Source: Paenisporosarcina indica (lineage in GTDB: Bacteria > Bacillota > Bacilli > Bacillales_A > Planococcaceae). Taken from it: 64,000 nt of DNA. The notes beneath the pieces were generated by a model that saw only the letters and a program-made list of their open reading frames with translations, searched no databases and was not told where the DNA came from. Numbering within the stretch: position 1 is the first letter of the stretch; every line of letters starts with the position of its first letter. The position numbers and the translations under genes are program-made. The DNA lies in the NCBI RefSeq assembly GCF_001939075.1, contig NZ_MPTA01000003.1, positions 186,001 to 250,000 on the forward strand, read 5' to 3'. This document shows, piece after piece, positions 8,821 through 18,600 of the stretch.

Positions 8821-10368
8821 TTAAACGGTCGCGCCACTTCCTTTGCCGACCGTTCGATTATTCGCTCTGAATAACAAGAAAATCATAACAATCAACATTA
8901 CCAATGTAGCAATGAACCCGACAGTAATGCTCTTCGTGAAACCGAGGGTTACATACCCTACAATTGATACTACGCTTGAAATAATGGCATAAGGCATCTG
9001 CGTCAACAGGTGGTCCATCATATGCACACCTCCACCGATTGAAGCAAGAATCGTTGTATCAGATAGAGGAGAACTGTGTTCACCGAAGATACAGCCTGCC
9101 AAAACTGCACCAAATACCGGAATCAAATACGTTACATCGATAATCGCCACAATCTCAGCACCTATTGGTAGCATGAGTCCGAATGTACCGAATGTGCTTC
9201 CCATTGAAAATGACATGAATGCCGATAAGACGAAGAAAATTACAGGCAACCATGCAAGGGACATGTTGTTATTGATTAGAGATGCCAAATATTGTCCTAC
9301 ACCCAACAGACTGATGACATTTGCTGTCATCAAAGCTAAGAAAAGAATTGTTACACTTGGAAGTACAGCCTTCATTCCAGAACCTACTGCCTTTGCCACT
9401 TCGTTTCCAGCAATCTTTCTGCTGAATAAACTGATGATCGCAACCCCAACAGCAATTACTGCACTATACACAAGTGCAAGAATGACGTCAGTATTCATCA
9501 ATACTTGTAGAGGCGTAATAGTACCTTCTGTATTCACAATCCCCATATACGTTGCAAAGATCAACGTCAAACCAACTAACGTTACAACAGGAATGACTAG
9601 GTCTCGAAGCCGACCTCCTGGTTGAACCTTCAGAGCACCTTCTTCTTGACCAGGGACTACCCCTCTGGATGTATCAAACAGAATCCCTTCTTCAGAAGCA
9701 CGCTTTTCATCGCGCTTCATTTGACCGATGTTCAATTTGAAGTATGCTACAGCGAACACAAGAAGAATCGTTGTTATTGCATAATAGTTTGTTGGGATGG
9801 TCATCAAGTACGTCTGATAAGCACCATACTCGGTAATGTTGTTATCAATTAAAATTGTACCAATCAGCGCAGCAATGAAACCTGCCCACGCAGAGAACGG
9901 CGTGATGATGATGACTGGGGCCGATGTCGAGTGAAGCAAGTAAGCCAGCTTCGAACGTGATACCTTATGCTCGTCCGTCACCGGGCGAACCAAGCTTCCA
10001 CGGAATAAACAACTGAACGCATCATCGAAGAAACAGAAGAAACCTAACACTAGTGCGACCAACTGAGCCTGGAATGGTGTTTTCACCCTCTTTATCGCCC
10101 ACTCAGCGAAGGATTTTACCCCCCCGGAAATATAAATGAGTGCATTCAATGCTCCAATGAGCAACACTAATAGCAAAATCCAACCTTCACCTAACACGGA
10201 GAGTGCAATTTCCCAAATGGTTCCGGCGGATCCGGTAATGTTCCAGCTATTTGCCGTCAAGGCGCCGAACAAAATCCCTACCCCTAAGGACAAAACAATC
10301 CGTTTTGTTAAAATTGTTAATGCAATCGTAATGACTGGCGGTAACAGTGATAAAATCGTACCTTCCAA
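8821..10368 (-). CDS. NhaC-type Na+/H+ antiporter family protein
   Basis: A 515-residue polytopic membrane protein of the NhaC/ion transporter superfamily. Features include LPPVITIALTILTKRIVLSL at the N-terminus, GFFCFFDDAFSCLF (paired aspartates in a membrane helix), APVIIITPFSAW, and FGEHSSPLSDTTILAS, which is characteristic of this family. The chosen start is TTG at 10368 because AAAAGGGG lies at ideal distance; an alternative GTG lies at 10413. Some family members exchange organic acids rather than only sodium. The neighbouring FAH hydrolase and FCD regulator suggest a carboxylate or amino-acid-derived substrate here, which is inference. Confidence 0.8.
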   Translation of the reverse strand: MEGTILSLLPPVITIALTILTKRIVLSLGVGILFGALTANSWNITGSAGTIWEIALSVLGEGWILLLVLLIGALNALIYISGGVKSFAEWAIKRVKTPFQAQLVALVLGFFCFFDDAFSCLFRGSLVRPVTDEHKVSRSKLAYLLHSTSAPVIIITPFSAWAGFIAALIGTILIDNNITEYGAYQTYLMTIPTNYYAITTILLVFAVAYFKLNIGQMKRDEKRASEEGILFDTSRGVVPGQEEGALKVQPGGRLRDLVIPVVTLVGLTLIFATYMGIVNTEGTITPLQVLMNTDVILALVYSAVIAVGVAIISLFSRKIAGNEVAKAVGSGMKAVLPSVTILFLALMTANVISLLGVGQYLASLINNNMSLAWLPVIFFVLSAFMSFSMGSTFGTFGLMLPIGAEIVAIIDVTYLIPVFGAVLAGCIFGEHSSPLSDTTILASIGGGVHMMDHLLTQMPYAIISSVVSIVGYVTLGFTKSITVGFIATLVMLIVMIFLLFRANNRTVGKGSGATV

Positions 10369-10459
10369 GTTAATTCCCCTTTTCGTTTTGATTGCAACAC
10401 ATTTCGTACCCACCCGACTCTTTAGAAAGCGCTTACAATTAAATGAATAGCCTTTGTCC

Positions 10460-11377
10460 TTAAGTCTTGGCTACTAATTCCTCCGAAACTTCTTTCACTT
10501 GTTCTTGGCTGATTAATTCGTTCTCCAATTGTCCGAAGTCACCTACTTCACAAACAACTTTATCTCCTGCCTTCAACCACACTTTCTCTTCCATTCCTAA
10601 AATTACCCCTTCAGGCGTTCCAGTGAAAATGACATCCCCCGGGTTCAATGTCATGACTTTTGACAAATCGCTCACTATATCTGCAACCGTGAAGATCATA
10701 TCTGCTGTATTCGAGTTTTGGCGAAGATCACCATTCACCCAAAGCTTCAAATCAAGAGCCTGCGGATCCAGAACTTCATCGGCAGTCACGATATAAGGAC
10801 CGAACGGTGCAAACTGGTCAATCGCCTTTCCGTACATCCACTGGCTATTGCGGCTTTGCAACTCCCGGACACTGTAGTCATTTCCAGTGGAATAACCATA
10901 CACAAAGTCGAGTGCCTCTTCCTTCGATACATCCTTCGCTTCCTTGCCGATTACGACAATAAGCTCAACCTCGTAATCTACTTTCTTCACATACTCTGTC
11001 AGCACAATCTCTTCCTTATGGCCGGCCAAGCTGTTCGCATACTTCGCAAAGTAAATCGGATACTCCGGAATTGGCATTTCGCCCTCTTTCGCATGCTTCT
11101 CATAATTCAACCCTACACAAATCACCTTTTCCGGTGAGCTTAACGGCGGTGCAAACTGAAGTTTCTCTTCTGAGACTACTACCAACTCCTTTTCGAGCAC
11201 AGTTTGCAGCTGCTTATACCCAATTTCGCCAGCCTCAATCAATTCCTGAAGACTACTCGGAACCACCAATCCACTCTTAGCTGCAGTCGCAGCCACATCC
11301 ACAACACCACTCCCCGTCCGAACCCCTAACTTTACTTCAGCGGAACCAACGAATGAACAGAATGAACATAATCGCAA
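10460..11377 (-). CDS. Fumarylacetoacetate hydrolase (FAH) family protein
   Basis: A 305-residue protein with a short N-terminal domain and a C-terminal FAH catalytic domain. The domain starts at ICVGLNYEKHAKEG, shows metal-binding acidic residues in KVDYEVELIVVIGKEA, and continues with YGYSTGNDYSVR and PGDVIFTGTPEGV. Relatives include 2-hydroxyhepta-2,4-diene-1,7-dioate isomerases, acylpyruvases and oxaloacetate decarboxylases, so the exact reaction is open. The TTG at 11377 has AAGAAGGAG eight bases ahead; the upstream GTG lies inside that binding site. It is the first gene of an operon with the antiporter and GntR regulator. Confidence 0.85.
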   Translation of the reverse strand: MRLCSFCSFVGSAEVKLGVRTGSGVVDVAATAAKSGLVVPSSLQELIEAGEIGYKQLQTVLEKELVVVSEEKLQFAPPLSSPEKVICVGLNYEKHAKEGEMPIPEYPIYFAKYANSLAGHKEEIVLTEYVKKVDYEVELIVVIGKEAKDVSKEEALDFVYGYSTGNDYSVRELQSRNSQWMYGKAIDQFAPFGPYIVTADEVLDPQALDLKLWVNGDLRQNSNTADMIFTVADIVSDLSKVMTLNPGDVIFTGTPEGVILGMEEKVWLKAGDKVVCEVGDFGQLENELISQEQVKEVSEELVAKT

Positions 11378-11403
11378 ATCTCCCACTCCTTCTTAACATC
11401 AAT

Positions 11404-11424
11404 CTGGTCCTACGGTCAGACCAC
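11404..11424 (-). promoter_or_regulatory. FadR/FCD-like operator in the FAH operon leader
   Basis: On the minus strand TGGTCTGACC contains the palindrome GGTC-T-GACC. A second half-site (GGACCAGA) lies 3 bases further on, giving outer arms TGGTC and GACCA. This resembles the TGGTCNGACCA-type sites bound by FadR-family GntR proteins. It lies just downstream of the proposed promoter, where a bound repressor would block transcription. The operon's own GntR protein is the obvious candidate. Confidence 0.5.
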
Positions 11425-11435
11425 GTATTTAAAAA

Positions 11436-11464
11436 AATATATTCTTGCTTATTTAAATTAAGAA
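11436..11464 (-). promoter_or_regulatory. Putative sigma-A promoter of the FAH-nhaC-gntR operon
   Basis: On the minus strand TTCTTA (-35-like, 11464-11459) and TATATT (-10-like, 11441-11436) are 17 bases apart and about 60 bases from the FAH start codon. Confidence 0.4.
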
Positions 11465-11560
11465 CCTCCACTTTTTTTAAATAACCCGTAATAAAGAATT
11501 GATTAAAAAATTAATCAGTGAAAATGTTCTTGCTTGAAATCAACCGCGAAAAAAACGCAT

Positions 11561-11591
11561 CAAAAAAGAAGGAGAATTTCCCTCCTTCTTC
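11561..11591 (-). terminator. Hairpin terminator on the minus strand
   Basis: AAGAAGGAG and CTCCTTCTT form a 9-bp perfect stem with a 7-base loop, followed by T6 on the minus strand. It would end transcripts coming from the carbonic anhydrase gene before they reach the FAH operon. Confidence 0.65.
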
Positions 11592-11747
11592 GTTTCCAAA
11601 AACACATTTAGTGAAGAGTTAATTTCTAAACTTTAATACGATAAAATTCAAAAAATATAAATCTTCTTTAGATTGATGGGTCGACATCAGGATTAGATGT
11701 GCTGACAGGTAAGAGGATTCTAGATCTCCTGAGTGTTTCGCCCCTGA

Positions 11748-11819
11748 GTCAAAAATGATCACGTAAGTTTGAACTTACGTGATTGTGTAAAATTCATGAT
11801 TGTTTCGGACAAGGGGCTC
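11748..11819 (+). repeat. 72-bp repeat, copy A
   Basis: The copy begins GTCAAAAATG and ends GGACAAGGGGCTC. It contains the palindrome ATCACGTAAGTT-TG-AACTTACGTGAT (12-bp perfect arms) followed by a conserved tail with TTCATGATTGTTT. It is matched at about 80 percent or better by copy B at 20586-20657 in the same orientation. The rest of 11592-11960 shows no gene. Confidence 0.7.
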
Positions 11820-11960
11820 ACAATCTCATATGTTATGTACATTTTCCAACGCCCCTTTCCCTTTACAATAAGAAAAGCTGCCTCGATGACAGCTTCGCAT
11901 TTCTATTAAGAGTCCTCTACGAAAAGGACTCGAACGAGCATACATTTCACACTTTAAATG

Positions 11961-12638
11961 TTAGTCATAGGCAATTCCACATGAGCAACGATTATTCCCA
12001 AATAACAAATGATAAGATGCGGGGAATTCCTGATTGACCCGTTGAACTTCACGTGCAAATTCATTACTATCCTCTGGCACTGGTGAAAGTGCATCCGCTT
12101 TTTCTTGAGAATCAATATTAGCTCCAGGTGGGACGAACCTATTAGGTGGAATTCGAACACCATTAGTTACTACTGCATTATAAGAAATAAATGAGCCTCT
12201 GCCTATAATTGCTCTATAAACAATGGCATTAAAACCAACAAATACTTTGTCATCGATACAACATGGACCATGGACAAGGGCACCATGAGCGATGGTCACT
12301 TCATTTCCAATGAATATAGAATACCTTTTTCCTCCAACTGAAATCCTTTTATTTAATAAACCATGTAAAATTACTCCGTCCTGGATATTTGTATTAGAAC
12401 CTATATAAAAAGGAGTTCCTTCATCCGCACGTATGCTTACATTAGGAGCTACATATACATTGTTTCTAATGGTAACATCACCTATGACACTGGAAAACTG
12501 ACTTATAAACGAGGTTTTGTCAATTTTAGGGAAAATTTGAACAGGATTAAATGAAGTTTTAGGGTTGGGACTAATGAATGGTTCAAAACAGTGAGAATGG
12601 TTATAAGAAGAGGAGTTTGATTCATTTTTTTCTATCAC
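11961..12638 (-). CDS. Gamma-class carbonic anhydrase-like protein (CamH type)
   Basis: A 225-residue left-handed beta-helix protein with hexapeptide repeats. It keeps the gamma-carbonic anhydrase residues: zinc ligands H92 (ILHG), H118 and H123 (IAHGALVHG), plus R70, D72, Q86 and D87 near the active site. The spacing from the first to the second histidine is shorter than in Methanosarcina Cam, as in CamH-type enzymes that lack the proton-shuttle loop. Expected activity is reversible CO2 hydration. The start is GTG with a perfect GAAGGAGGTGATT ahead; an upstream in-frame ATG overlaps that site. The tail carries three cysteines close together (NRCSCGI). Monocistronic. Confidence 0.8.
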   Translation of the reverse strand: MIEKNESNSSSYNHSHCFEPFISPNPKTSFNPVQIFPKIDKTSFISQFSSVIGDVTIRNNVYVAPNVSIRADEGTPFYIGSNTNIQDGVILHGLLNKRISVGGKRYSIFIGNEVTIAHGALVHGPCCIDDKVFVGFNAIVYRAIIGRGSFISYNAVVTNGVRIPPNRFVPPGANIDSQEKADALSPVPEDSNEFAREVQRVNQEFPASYHLLFGNNRCSCGIAYD

Positions 12639-12864
12639 GTAATCACCTCCTTCACAATCTATTGGCATCTACTTATTTTATGCAGAAGATTGCGTGAGGA
12701 ATGGACAATTATTAATAAAGATGATGTTAGGTAGCAATCCTTATATGCAGAAGGAATGCACCACCAATATGCCTCCATAGTTGAATCCTCAATAAGATTT
12801 AAAGGACTAATCACCAGATTATCAACGCAGTTTAAATTACTAAAATCCCTATACATCAACAATA

Positions 12865-12901
12865 AATGGCTATCCAATTTATATACAAATTGATAGCCAT
12901 T
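12865..12901. terminator. Long hairpin downstream of the FUSC gene
   Basis: AATGGCTATC-C-AATTT and AAATTGATAGCCATT form a 15-bp stem with one bulge. It lies 73 bases after the FUSC stop on the minus strand. T-tracts on both sides are weak, so the terminator role is only probable. No gene was seen in 12639-12973. Confidence 0.5.
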
Positions 12902-12973
12902 TAATATTGCATTTTCAATGTTTGAGATAGGATTCGTAACGGGTTCATCTAATCCTGCACTCCTATTTCTATT

Positions 12974-14908
12974 CTATTTAACCTTCAATCCACTTGCATA
13001 CAGTGAATCCTGCAGACGATGGACTTCCGTTTGTATTTTATTAAATCCTCTTATCTCAGGAATAGATTTTTTAGAAAATTCTAGTTCCTGTTCTGCTGAT
13101 TTTGCCATCATCTCAAAAACGAGTAACATTTGCGAAAGTTCGCTATCAGGGAGTATTGGCCGATCTTTATATTTAGCCGAGGTATCTAGTAAATAACCAA
13201 GCTGTTCAATCGAGTGGATCGCAGGATATAGAAGATCCAGTCGTGCTTTATCTCTAGAAATTTCTCCTAAAGCAGTCGTATAGACAATTTTTAAATTCGT
13301 AAGGTTTGTCTGCATTTTGCTTAGTTCTCTTGAATGTTCAGGTTTTATTAGACTAGATTCTTTCGAAAAAAGTGTGAGAAAAAATTGTTGTTGACTTCGA
13401 ATTGTTTTTGCCATTGTATGGGGAACTATGCTAGCTGCACTTTTCCGGTTCATGACGAGAGTCCCAATTAGACCAATTGCACACCCGATGAGTACGTCAA
13501 ATACACGAGCAGAAGCAAAATAGGAGATATCATGTATTTTTGTCGTACTTTCTGCAAGCAATAATGCATTCGGAGTAATAAATAATGCAGCAATTCCGTA
13601 ATTCAAAACAATAGCTAGCTCTGTCAAAAATGTCAAAAGAAAAATAGCGATCACAATGACATAGCCATCTGGTTGAAAATAGAGAATGGCTGTAGCGGTT
13701 AATATCCCAACAATTGTCCCAAGTGAACGCTGAATTGCTCGGTGGAATGTCCCCATAATAGTTGCTCCTGATAAGACAGCGGCACACGATAAAGTTACCC
13801 AATACGAGCGATTAAAATCAAATGATTGTGCAATAATTGCAGCTACAAAAAGAACTGAACCGTAACGTATTGTATTCAAAAACACAACAGAATTCTTATC
13901 GAATGCTCCCCCAAGTACGACACGAAGAGAAGACTTCGAAATGCTTATCTCTCGGTGGTGGATATTGGATAATGGATCGTTTAGAAGCATGCTAGCTTCA
14001 TTTACCATTTCATACAAACGGGCAAGCTGATTATTAGGCACTTCAAGTGATGGAAGAATTTCCTGCTCATTTTTGTCAATGATACCGGAAATAAATCGAA
14101 GGGTCGCTCCAATTTCGTTAGGCAATTTCCCTTCTAGCTTCCCAACATTTTCGAGAACATATAGAAACATATTATTTGCCTCTTCGTTCAATAAAACAAG
14201 ACGTTTAAAGGTTTCCGAAACCCGCCAAGGAATGTATCCAGACAAGAGAAGTTCTTCTGCTGATTTTAAAGAAGCTTTGATTTTTTGCTTGGAACCATCG
14301 AAACCTTCAGTTCCAGCCGATTCGATTAAAACAGCAAGTTCAGCGTATACTTTCTTCACTGCCACTTTCTCTGGTCCATGTGGGTTGTTAAACCAGCCAA
14401 TCATACCAATGACCCAAGAAAATGCTCCGCTTAGAAAAACAAGTCCTGCACGTAGTGGGGCTAATGATGGATCCACAGGCATTCCCGTGCCCATTAAAAA
14501 AACTAAAACAAAAAAGATTGCCGCCGGGCCTGTAATTCGTAAAGCCCCAAACAGGAACGTACCAATCGATCCAATTAACGCAACTACAAACGCTGATACA
14601 AAAGGATAAGGCGCAAACAACGTGCCTAGCCCCATTGCAATCGATAATCCGATTAATGCAAAAAATAATTTTTTAGCTCGAAATGCATATGGAATGTTAA
14701 ATACATAAAGATACGTTAAGCCTCCGAGACCTGCAATAAGTCCGTACTCTAAACTACCCAACAAATAACCGATTAGTACTGGTAAACCAGCACAAATACC
14801 TGCACTAAAAGCCTTCATCCAAGGAAGGGGAATCTTGTTTACTGCAAAAGCTTGTTTGATGGTCAATAAAAGTGTGGAAAAGATGGATTCGGAAGGGATA
14901 TTTCTCAA
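12974..14908 (-). CDS. FUSC-family inner-membrane transporter
   Basis: A 644-residue protein with two blocks of membrane helices, about residues 25-185 and 345-485, separated and followed by soluble helical regions. This is the layout of the FUSC superfamily (YccS/AaeB/fusaric acid resistance). The second block has NTIRYGSVLFVAAIIAQSF and the FNRSYWVTLSCAAVLSGAT motif typical of the family. Such proteins export aromatic acids or similar compounds, but no substrate can be assigned. The start is TTG with AGAGGA ahead. It stands alone on the minus strand. Confidence 0.82.
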   Translation of the reverse strand: MRNIPSESIFSTLLLTIKQAFAVNKIPLPWMKAFSAGICAGLPVLIGYLLGSLEYGLIAGLGGLTYLYVFNIPYAFRAKKLFFALIGLSIAMGLGTLFAPYPFVSAFVVALIGSIGTFLFGALRITGPAAIFFVLVFLMGTGMPVDPSLAPLRAGLVFLSGAFSWVIGMIGWFNNPHGPEKVAVKKVYAELAVLIESAGTEGFDGSKQKIKASLKSAEELLLSGYIPWRVSETFKRLVLLNEEANNMFLYVLENVGKLEGKLPNEIGATLRFISGIIDKNEQEILPSLEVPNNQLARLYEMVNEASMLLNDPLSNIHHREISISKSSLRVVLGGAFDKNSVVFLNTIRYGSVLFVAAIIAQSFDFNRSYWVTLSCAAVLSGATIMGTFHRAIQRSLGTIVGILTATAILYFQPDGYVIVIAIFLLTFLTELAIVLNYGIAALFITPNALLLAESTTKIHDISYFASARVFDVLIGCAIGLIGTLVMNRKSAASIVPHTMAKTIRSQQQFFLTLFSKESSLIKPEHSRELSKMQTNLTNLKIVYTTALGEISRDKARLDLLYPAIHSIEQLGYLLDTSAKYKDRPILPDSELSQMLLVFEMMAKSAEQELEFSKKSIPEIRGFNKIQTEVHRLQDSLYASGLKVK

Positions 14909-15246
14909 GTGGATTTCCTCTTTTTTAATTAGTAATTATACCGCTGAAACTGGGTGATAACAAAAATTATGAACAAGGGGAAATGCAACTATTCAAATTA
15001 ATGACGGCTGCATCCCTTTTTTGGATGTTACATGATCAGTTATAATCACTTTTGTCACACTATACCGAAGAATCTTGAAAGGGCAATATTTTGCCGCTGT
15101 CCTATAATTTTATCATCCCTATTGAAAGAAAATGCTTCGTAAGTACAAATCCACGAAGATGAAAAAACAGCGACTGTGCATTTAGACATTTATTAGATGA
15201 ACGATCCGAAATCGATATAACTGAGCTTAAAGAAGAGCAATAATGA
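14909..15246. other. Intergenic stretch with a possible gene relic
   Basis: No intact gene. On the plus strand, about 15137-15242, two frames read as if joined: HEDEKTATVHLDIY, then LDERSEIDITELKEEQ and a stop. This may be a decayed 3' end of a gene. The signal is weak. Confidence 0.25.
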
Positions 15247-15282
15247 AAATCAACCACCCATTATTTTCGGGTAGTTGATTTG
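15247..15282 (+). terminator. Hairpin after a possible gene relic
   Basis: ATCAACCACCC and GGGTAGTTGAT pair at 10 of 11 positions around a 9-base loop. They are followed by TTGTATT on the plus strand. Confidence 0.45.
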
Positions 15283-15390
15283 TATTACCTATTAATATGG
15301 AATGGAAATCATCGATTAATTGTTTGTTCCAAGCTCTTTTTTAGAACAAATACAGCATTCGAACTTACTTCGTTAATCCCATTTATAATT

Positions 15391-15436
15391 AAAAAAGACA
15401 ATGGTTTAGGTATTTCACCTGAATCACTGTCTTTTT
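15391..15436. terminator. Terminator-like hairpin, A-rich and T-rich flanks
   Basis: AAAAAAGACAATGGTTTAGG pairs imperfectly with the matching arm ending CACTGTCTTTTT. It has A and T tracts on both sides, so it could act in both directions. It lies 100 bases beyond the diguanylate cyclase stop on the minus strand. Nothing else is seen up to 15539. Confidence 0.5.
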
Positions 15437-15539
15437 ATTTATATTGTTTAAGGTCTCTAAAATACTGAGTCATCTACTCAATAAAAAATACGTTCCATTT
15501 CTCAGACAAAAAACAACACCTGAGACCAATCTAGTTATT

Positions 15540-17081
15540 TTATTTATTGATTGATTGTTCCACTCGGTTTCGGCCATTTGATTTTGCTACATAAAGAGCG
15601 AGATCTATACGGTTAAGGAAATCTGAGTAGTTTTCTCCTTTAGAGTACTCGCCGACACCAACTGAAATGTTGATTGGTCTACCTGTTGGGCTATCGGTCA
15701 CTTCAAGACGTTGGCGCAACGTTTCCGCAATACTTGTTGCTTTTTCCAAATCTTTATCCGGCAAAAGAATTAGGAATTCTTCTCCCCCAATGCGTAGTGG
15801 GAATCCCTCGCTCGCTATTGTATCAATCATCAGTCTTGATAGAAATTGGAGAACTTCATCTCCAACTTGATGTCCGTAAGTATCATTGACAAGTTTAAAT
15901 TTATCAATATCAATCATAATCACAGAGAATTCCTGTTCGGTTTCTAGCCATTTACGTTTGATGTCTTCCATGAATCTTCTATTTTTTAATCCTGTTAAAG
16001 TGTCTGTAAGAGAAGTTTCTTCGAATCTATCTAATTTAATTTTCTGCTCTAAGGCATAAGCATGGATAGTTTCGTCTAATTGTTTAACTTCATAATACCA
16101 GGTTGGAATAATTGGTCTCTTGGTTAACCCATGCTCTCTTAATTGTTGTGAAAAAAATGCTAAATCTCGTATTGGAAAAACAATTTTATTTGCGACATAA
16201 ACCGCGAGTCCCATTGTAATTAAGATAAGTGGGATTGCAAGCCAAAACATTTTAAGAATGATTCCTCCAACCGGGTTCACGACAACTTCATAAGGAGTCT
16301 GTGAAACGATTCCCCACCTGGACGTTGGCAAATATGTGTAGCTTGCAAGAAAGTCTTGGTCTAAGGTATTTGTTACACGCTGAGAACCACTTTCACCTCT
16401 GAGTACTTTTTGAGTAATCGGGTTATTTTTAACAGGATCTCCGACTCTTTCTTCTGAAGGATGATATATAAGATTTCCTTTTTCATCCACTACCCATATA
16501 TATGAACCGTTATTAGCAAAGTGTGTGCCAATAACCTCTTGCAGAGAATTTTCCTCCTGTAGATAAATAGTTCCAGCAATAAAACCCAAATATTCATGCT
16601 CTTCACTCCATAAAGGGGCTGAGACTAATATGATAAGACGTCCTGTAGTAGCCGTATATGGACTAGAAACTGTTGGTATTCTGTTAGCAAGGGCTTCCAG
16701 AGTACCAGTAGATTTAAGTTTTGCCCCCGTTATTCCTACATCAGGAGATGTGGCAATGACAACACCATCAGAATTTACAACGGACATTGAATTGAAGTGA
16801 TTTCCACTAATTAATAGTCGTTTCAAACGTTCTTCAACAAGAGTAGGATCATGCATAGTATGTGGAATTTGTTCTGCAACAATAGTTAAGGTTGATAGCA
16901 TTCTGTCAAACAGTTTTTCGGTATTTTGAGCTACACTTTCAGAGTACTCCTTATTGACTATTTGAGAATCATTAACTAAGTTATTTTTAATTACAAAGTA
17001 AGCTGAAATTAAACCTATCCCTAACATGCATACCATGGTAACGGAAATCAGTAGCAATATCCAAAATCGCAAAGTTTTCAT
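15540..17081 (-). CDS. Membrane diguanylate cyclase with extracytoplasmic dCache sensor
   Basis: A 513-residue sensor enzyme making cyclic di-GMP. The N-terminal helix (WILLLISVTMVCMLGIGLI) is followed by an extracellular dCache domain (about 40-275; ISGTI-like stretches such as GFIAGTIYLQEE and YIWVVDEKGNLIYHP), a second helix (about 280-305), a HAMP-like linker and a GGDEF domain (about 350-510). The active site is GGEEF at residues 432-436, with the substrate motif VIMIDIDKFKLVNDTYGH intact, so it should be active. No RxxD inhibitory site is seen before GGEEF. The ligand is unknown. Monocistronic. Confidence 0.9.
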   Translation of the reverse strand: MKTLRFWILLLISVTMVCMLGIGLISAYFVIKNNLVNDSQIVNKEYSESVAQNTEKLFDRMLSTLTIVAEQIPHTMHDPTLVEERLKRLLISGNHFNSMSVVNSDGVVIATSPDVGITGAKLKSTGTLEALANRIPTVSSPYTATTGRLIILVSAPLWSEEHEYLGFIAGTIYLQEENSLQEVIGTHFANNGSYIWVVDEKGNLIYHPSEERVGDPVKNNPITQKVLRGESGSQRVTNTLDQDFLASYTYLPTSRWGIVSQTPYEVVVNPVGGIILKMFWLAIPLILITMGLAVYVANKIVFPIRDLAFFSQQLREHGLTKRPIIPTWYYEVKQLDETIHAYALEQKIKLDRFEETSLTDTLTGLKNRRFMEDIKRKWLETEQEFSVIMIDIDKFKLVNDTYGHQVGDEVLQFLSRLMIDTIASEGFPLRIGGEEFLILLPDKDLEKATSIAETLRQRLEVTDSPTGRPINISVGVGEYSKGENYSDFLNRIDLALYVAKSNGRNRVEQSINK

Positions 17082-17382
17082 TTCATTACATCCTTAAAAG
17101 TAAAATTATTCATTATAAAAATATAGCATTAGTTTTTAATAATGTAACTCTCTATTTTCAATTCCCCACATATTAGGTAATAATTGTGACAACTAGTAAG
17201 TGACACTGCAAAACAAGTGAGACGGAAAGAAATCGGTACCCATACATTTCGAAAAACATTCGGCTAAGAATTTTGTTTGTGAGTGGAAAGGTTAATGTAT
17301 TTGCTACCAATGGATTTGAAACAACATTCAGATTATTCAGCTGAACTTACCTGTAATTTGATTTTTATAAAATATGAAGAGA

Positions 17383-17421
17383 GCTGCCCTAAAAGTCATT
17401 TTCTATGACCTTTGGGACAGC
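17383..17421. terminator. Hairpin downstream of copD
   Basis: GCTGCCCTAAAAGTCAT pairs with ATGACCTTTGGGACAGC with a few mismatches around a 5-base loop. It lies between the copD stop and the start of the diguanylate cyclase gene, both on the minus strand, so it probably separates them. The rest of 17082-17505 shows no gene. Confidence 0.5.
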
Positions 17422-17505
17422 CCCTTTCTTATATATATTTTCAAGCGCTTTTTGGCTAGACCTTTTTCACCCTAGTAACGTGTAGTTCCTTCTAGTGAAA
17501 CCCGT

Positions 17506-18600
17506 TTATTGAATACTCGACATGAAGCCAAGATACAGGCAGAGCGTACAAAGAAGCCCCATTACAAAGGAAACGACCGTGGATGCTCTCATTTTGAATG
17601 CATATAACATGATTAACGCAAATATTGCAGATAAAATAAACAAAATCACACTAATGTTACTAAAATTAATCTGTATATTTTCAACAGTATCAATTGTTCC
17701 TGCATAAAAGAAGTCAAAAAGAGCAGATGGTCCATTGTTCAGAAGTGTTTGATCTATGTTTAATGGCGGTTCTTGCTGTCCAAGTACGGCAGTAGCAGCG
17801 AATACCAAGAGCAGAGCCACACTTTCCACTTTAACCCACGGAAGTGGATTCACTTTCTCTTTCTGTTCCAACTTCCTTTTCGCCCAAATGCCATTGATAA
17901 AAGCGAAGATCAAGACGGGTAAAATCAAGAGATGCTTGATTAACAAAGCCTGTCCATATGGAATCGCCCAAGCATTCCCATAATCCTTTGTATCGAGCAC
18001 AAATTGCATAAGGATTATTCCCGAACCAAAGATGAACATCAGGCATATGACTGCTACTGATGTAAACCAGCTCAGGAATTGAAGCCAATTCCGTGAATCT
18101 ATCGAAAACCACCCTACAACCAACAGGATTCCTACCCATGTTATGACAGCTGCATAGTGTAGTGTATGAAACACAAACCCAGACCAATTAGCAATTGAAG
18201 TAGAATGGCTTGCCCATGCGAAAACAAGAATAAGAGCAAATAGATAAGCCATAGAGAGAATGGTCAATTTTCGATTCTGAAAAACAGGAAAAAACGTCAC
18301 AAGTAGAAAGAAGAATAAGGCAATCACTACGGTTAGACTCCACGCCCTTCCAACTTCAAAACTTCTAATGACATTTAACATTGCCTCAAGCAAACCTTGG
18401 TCTTTATAAAAGATTTGAACAAGTCGTAACACTGGTGCAGCTGAAAACACCATAATCCCGATAATCGATAATTGGACTATCCGTTTATTTAATAAGATCG
18501 TGGGCTTCAAGCTCTTTGGGACTAATTGAATAATTAAAGTACCAGTTAAGATGGAAAAGGAAAGATAAAGCAAAAGCTCACTAATATAAACCCAAATCAT
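17506..18600 (-). CDS. CopD-family copper resistance/uptake membrane protein
   Basis: A 364-residue protein with about nine membrane helices. The helical arrangement and GVLAGTIDTV-like soluble loop match the CopD family: conserved histidines in WASHSTSIANW, FHTLHYAAVITWVG and LLIKHLLILPVL are candidate copper ligands. CopD works with periplasmic or surface CopC in copper transfer into the cytoplasm. Its start overlaps the stop of the copC gene by four bases, so the two are coupled. In Bacillus subtilis YcnJ the two domains are fused; here they are separate. Confidence 0.85.
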   Translation of the reverse strand: MIWVYISELLLYLSFSILTGTLIIQLVPKSLKPTILLNKRIVQLSIIGIMVFSAAPVLRLVQIFYKDQGLLEAMLNVIRSFEVGRAWSLTVVIALFFFLLVTFFPVFQNRKLTILSMAYLFALILVFAWASHSTSIANWSGFVFHTLHYAAVITWVGILLVVGWFSIDSRNWLQFLSWFTSVAVICLMFIFGSGIILMQFVLDTKDYGNAWAIPYGQALLIKHLLILPVLIFAFINGIWAKRKLEQKEKVNPLPWVKVESVALLLVFAATAVLGQQEPPLNIDQTLLNNGPSALFDFFYAGTIDTVENIQINFSNISVILFILSAIFALIMLYAFKMRASTVVSFVMGLLCTLCLYLGFMSSIQ

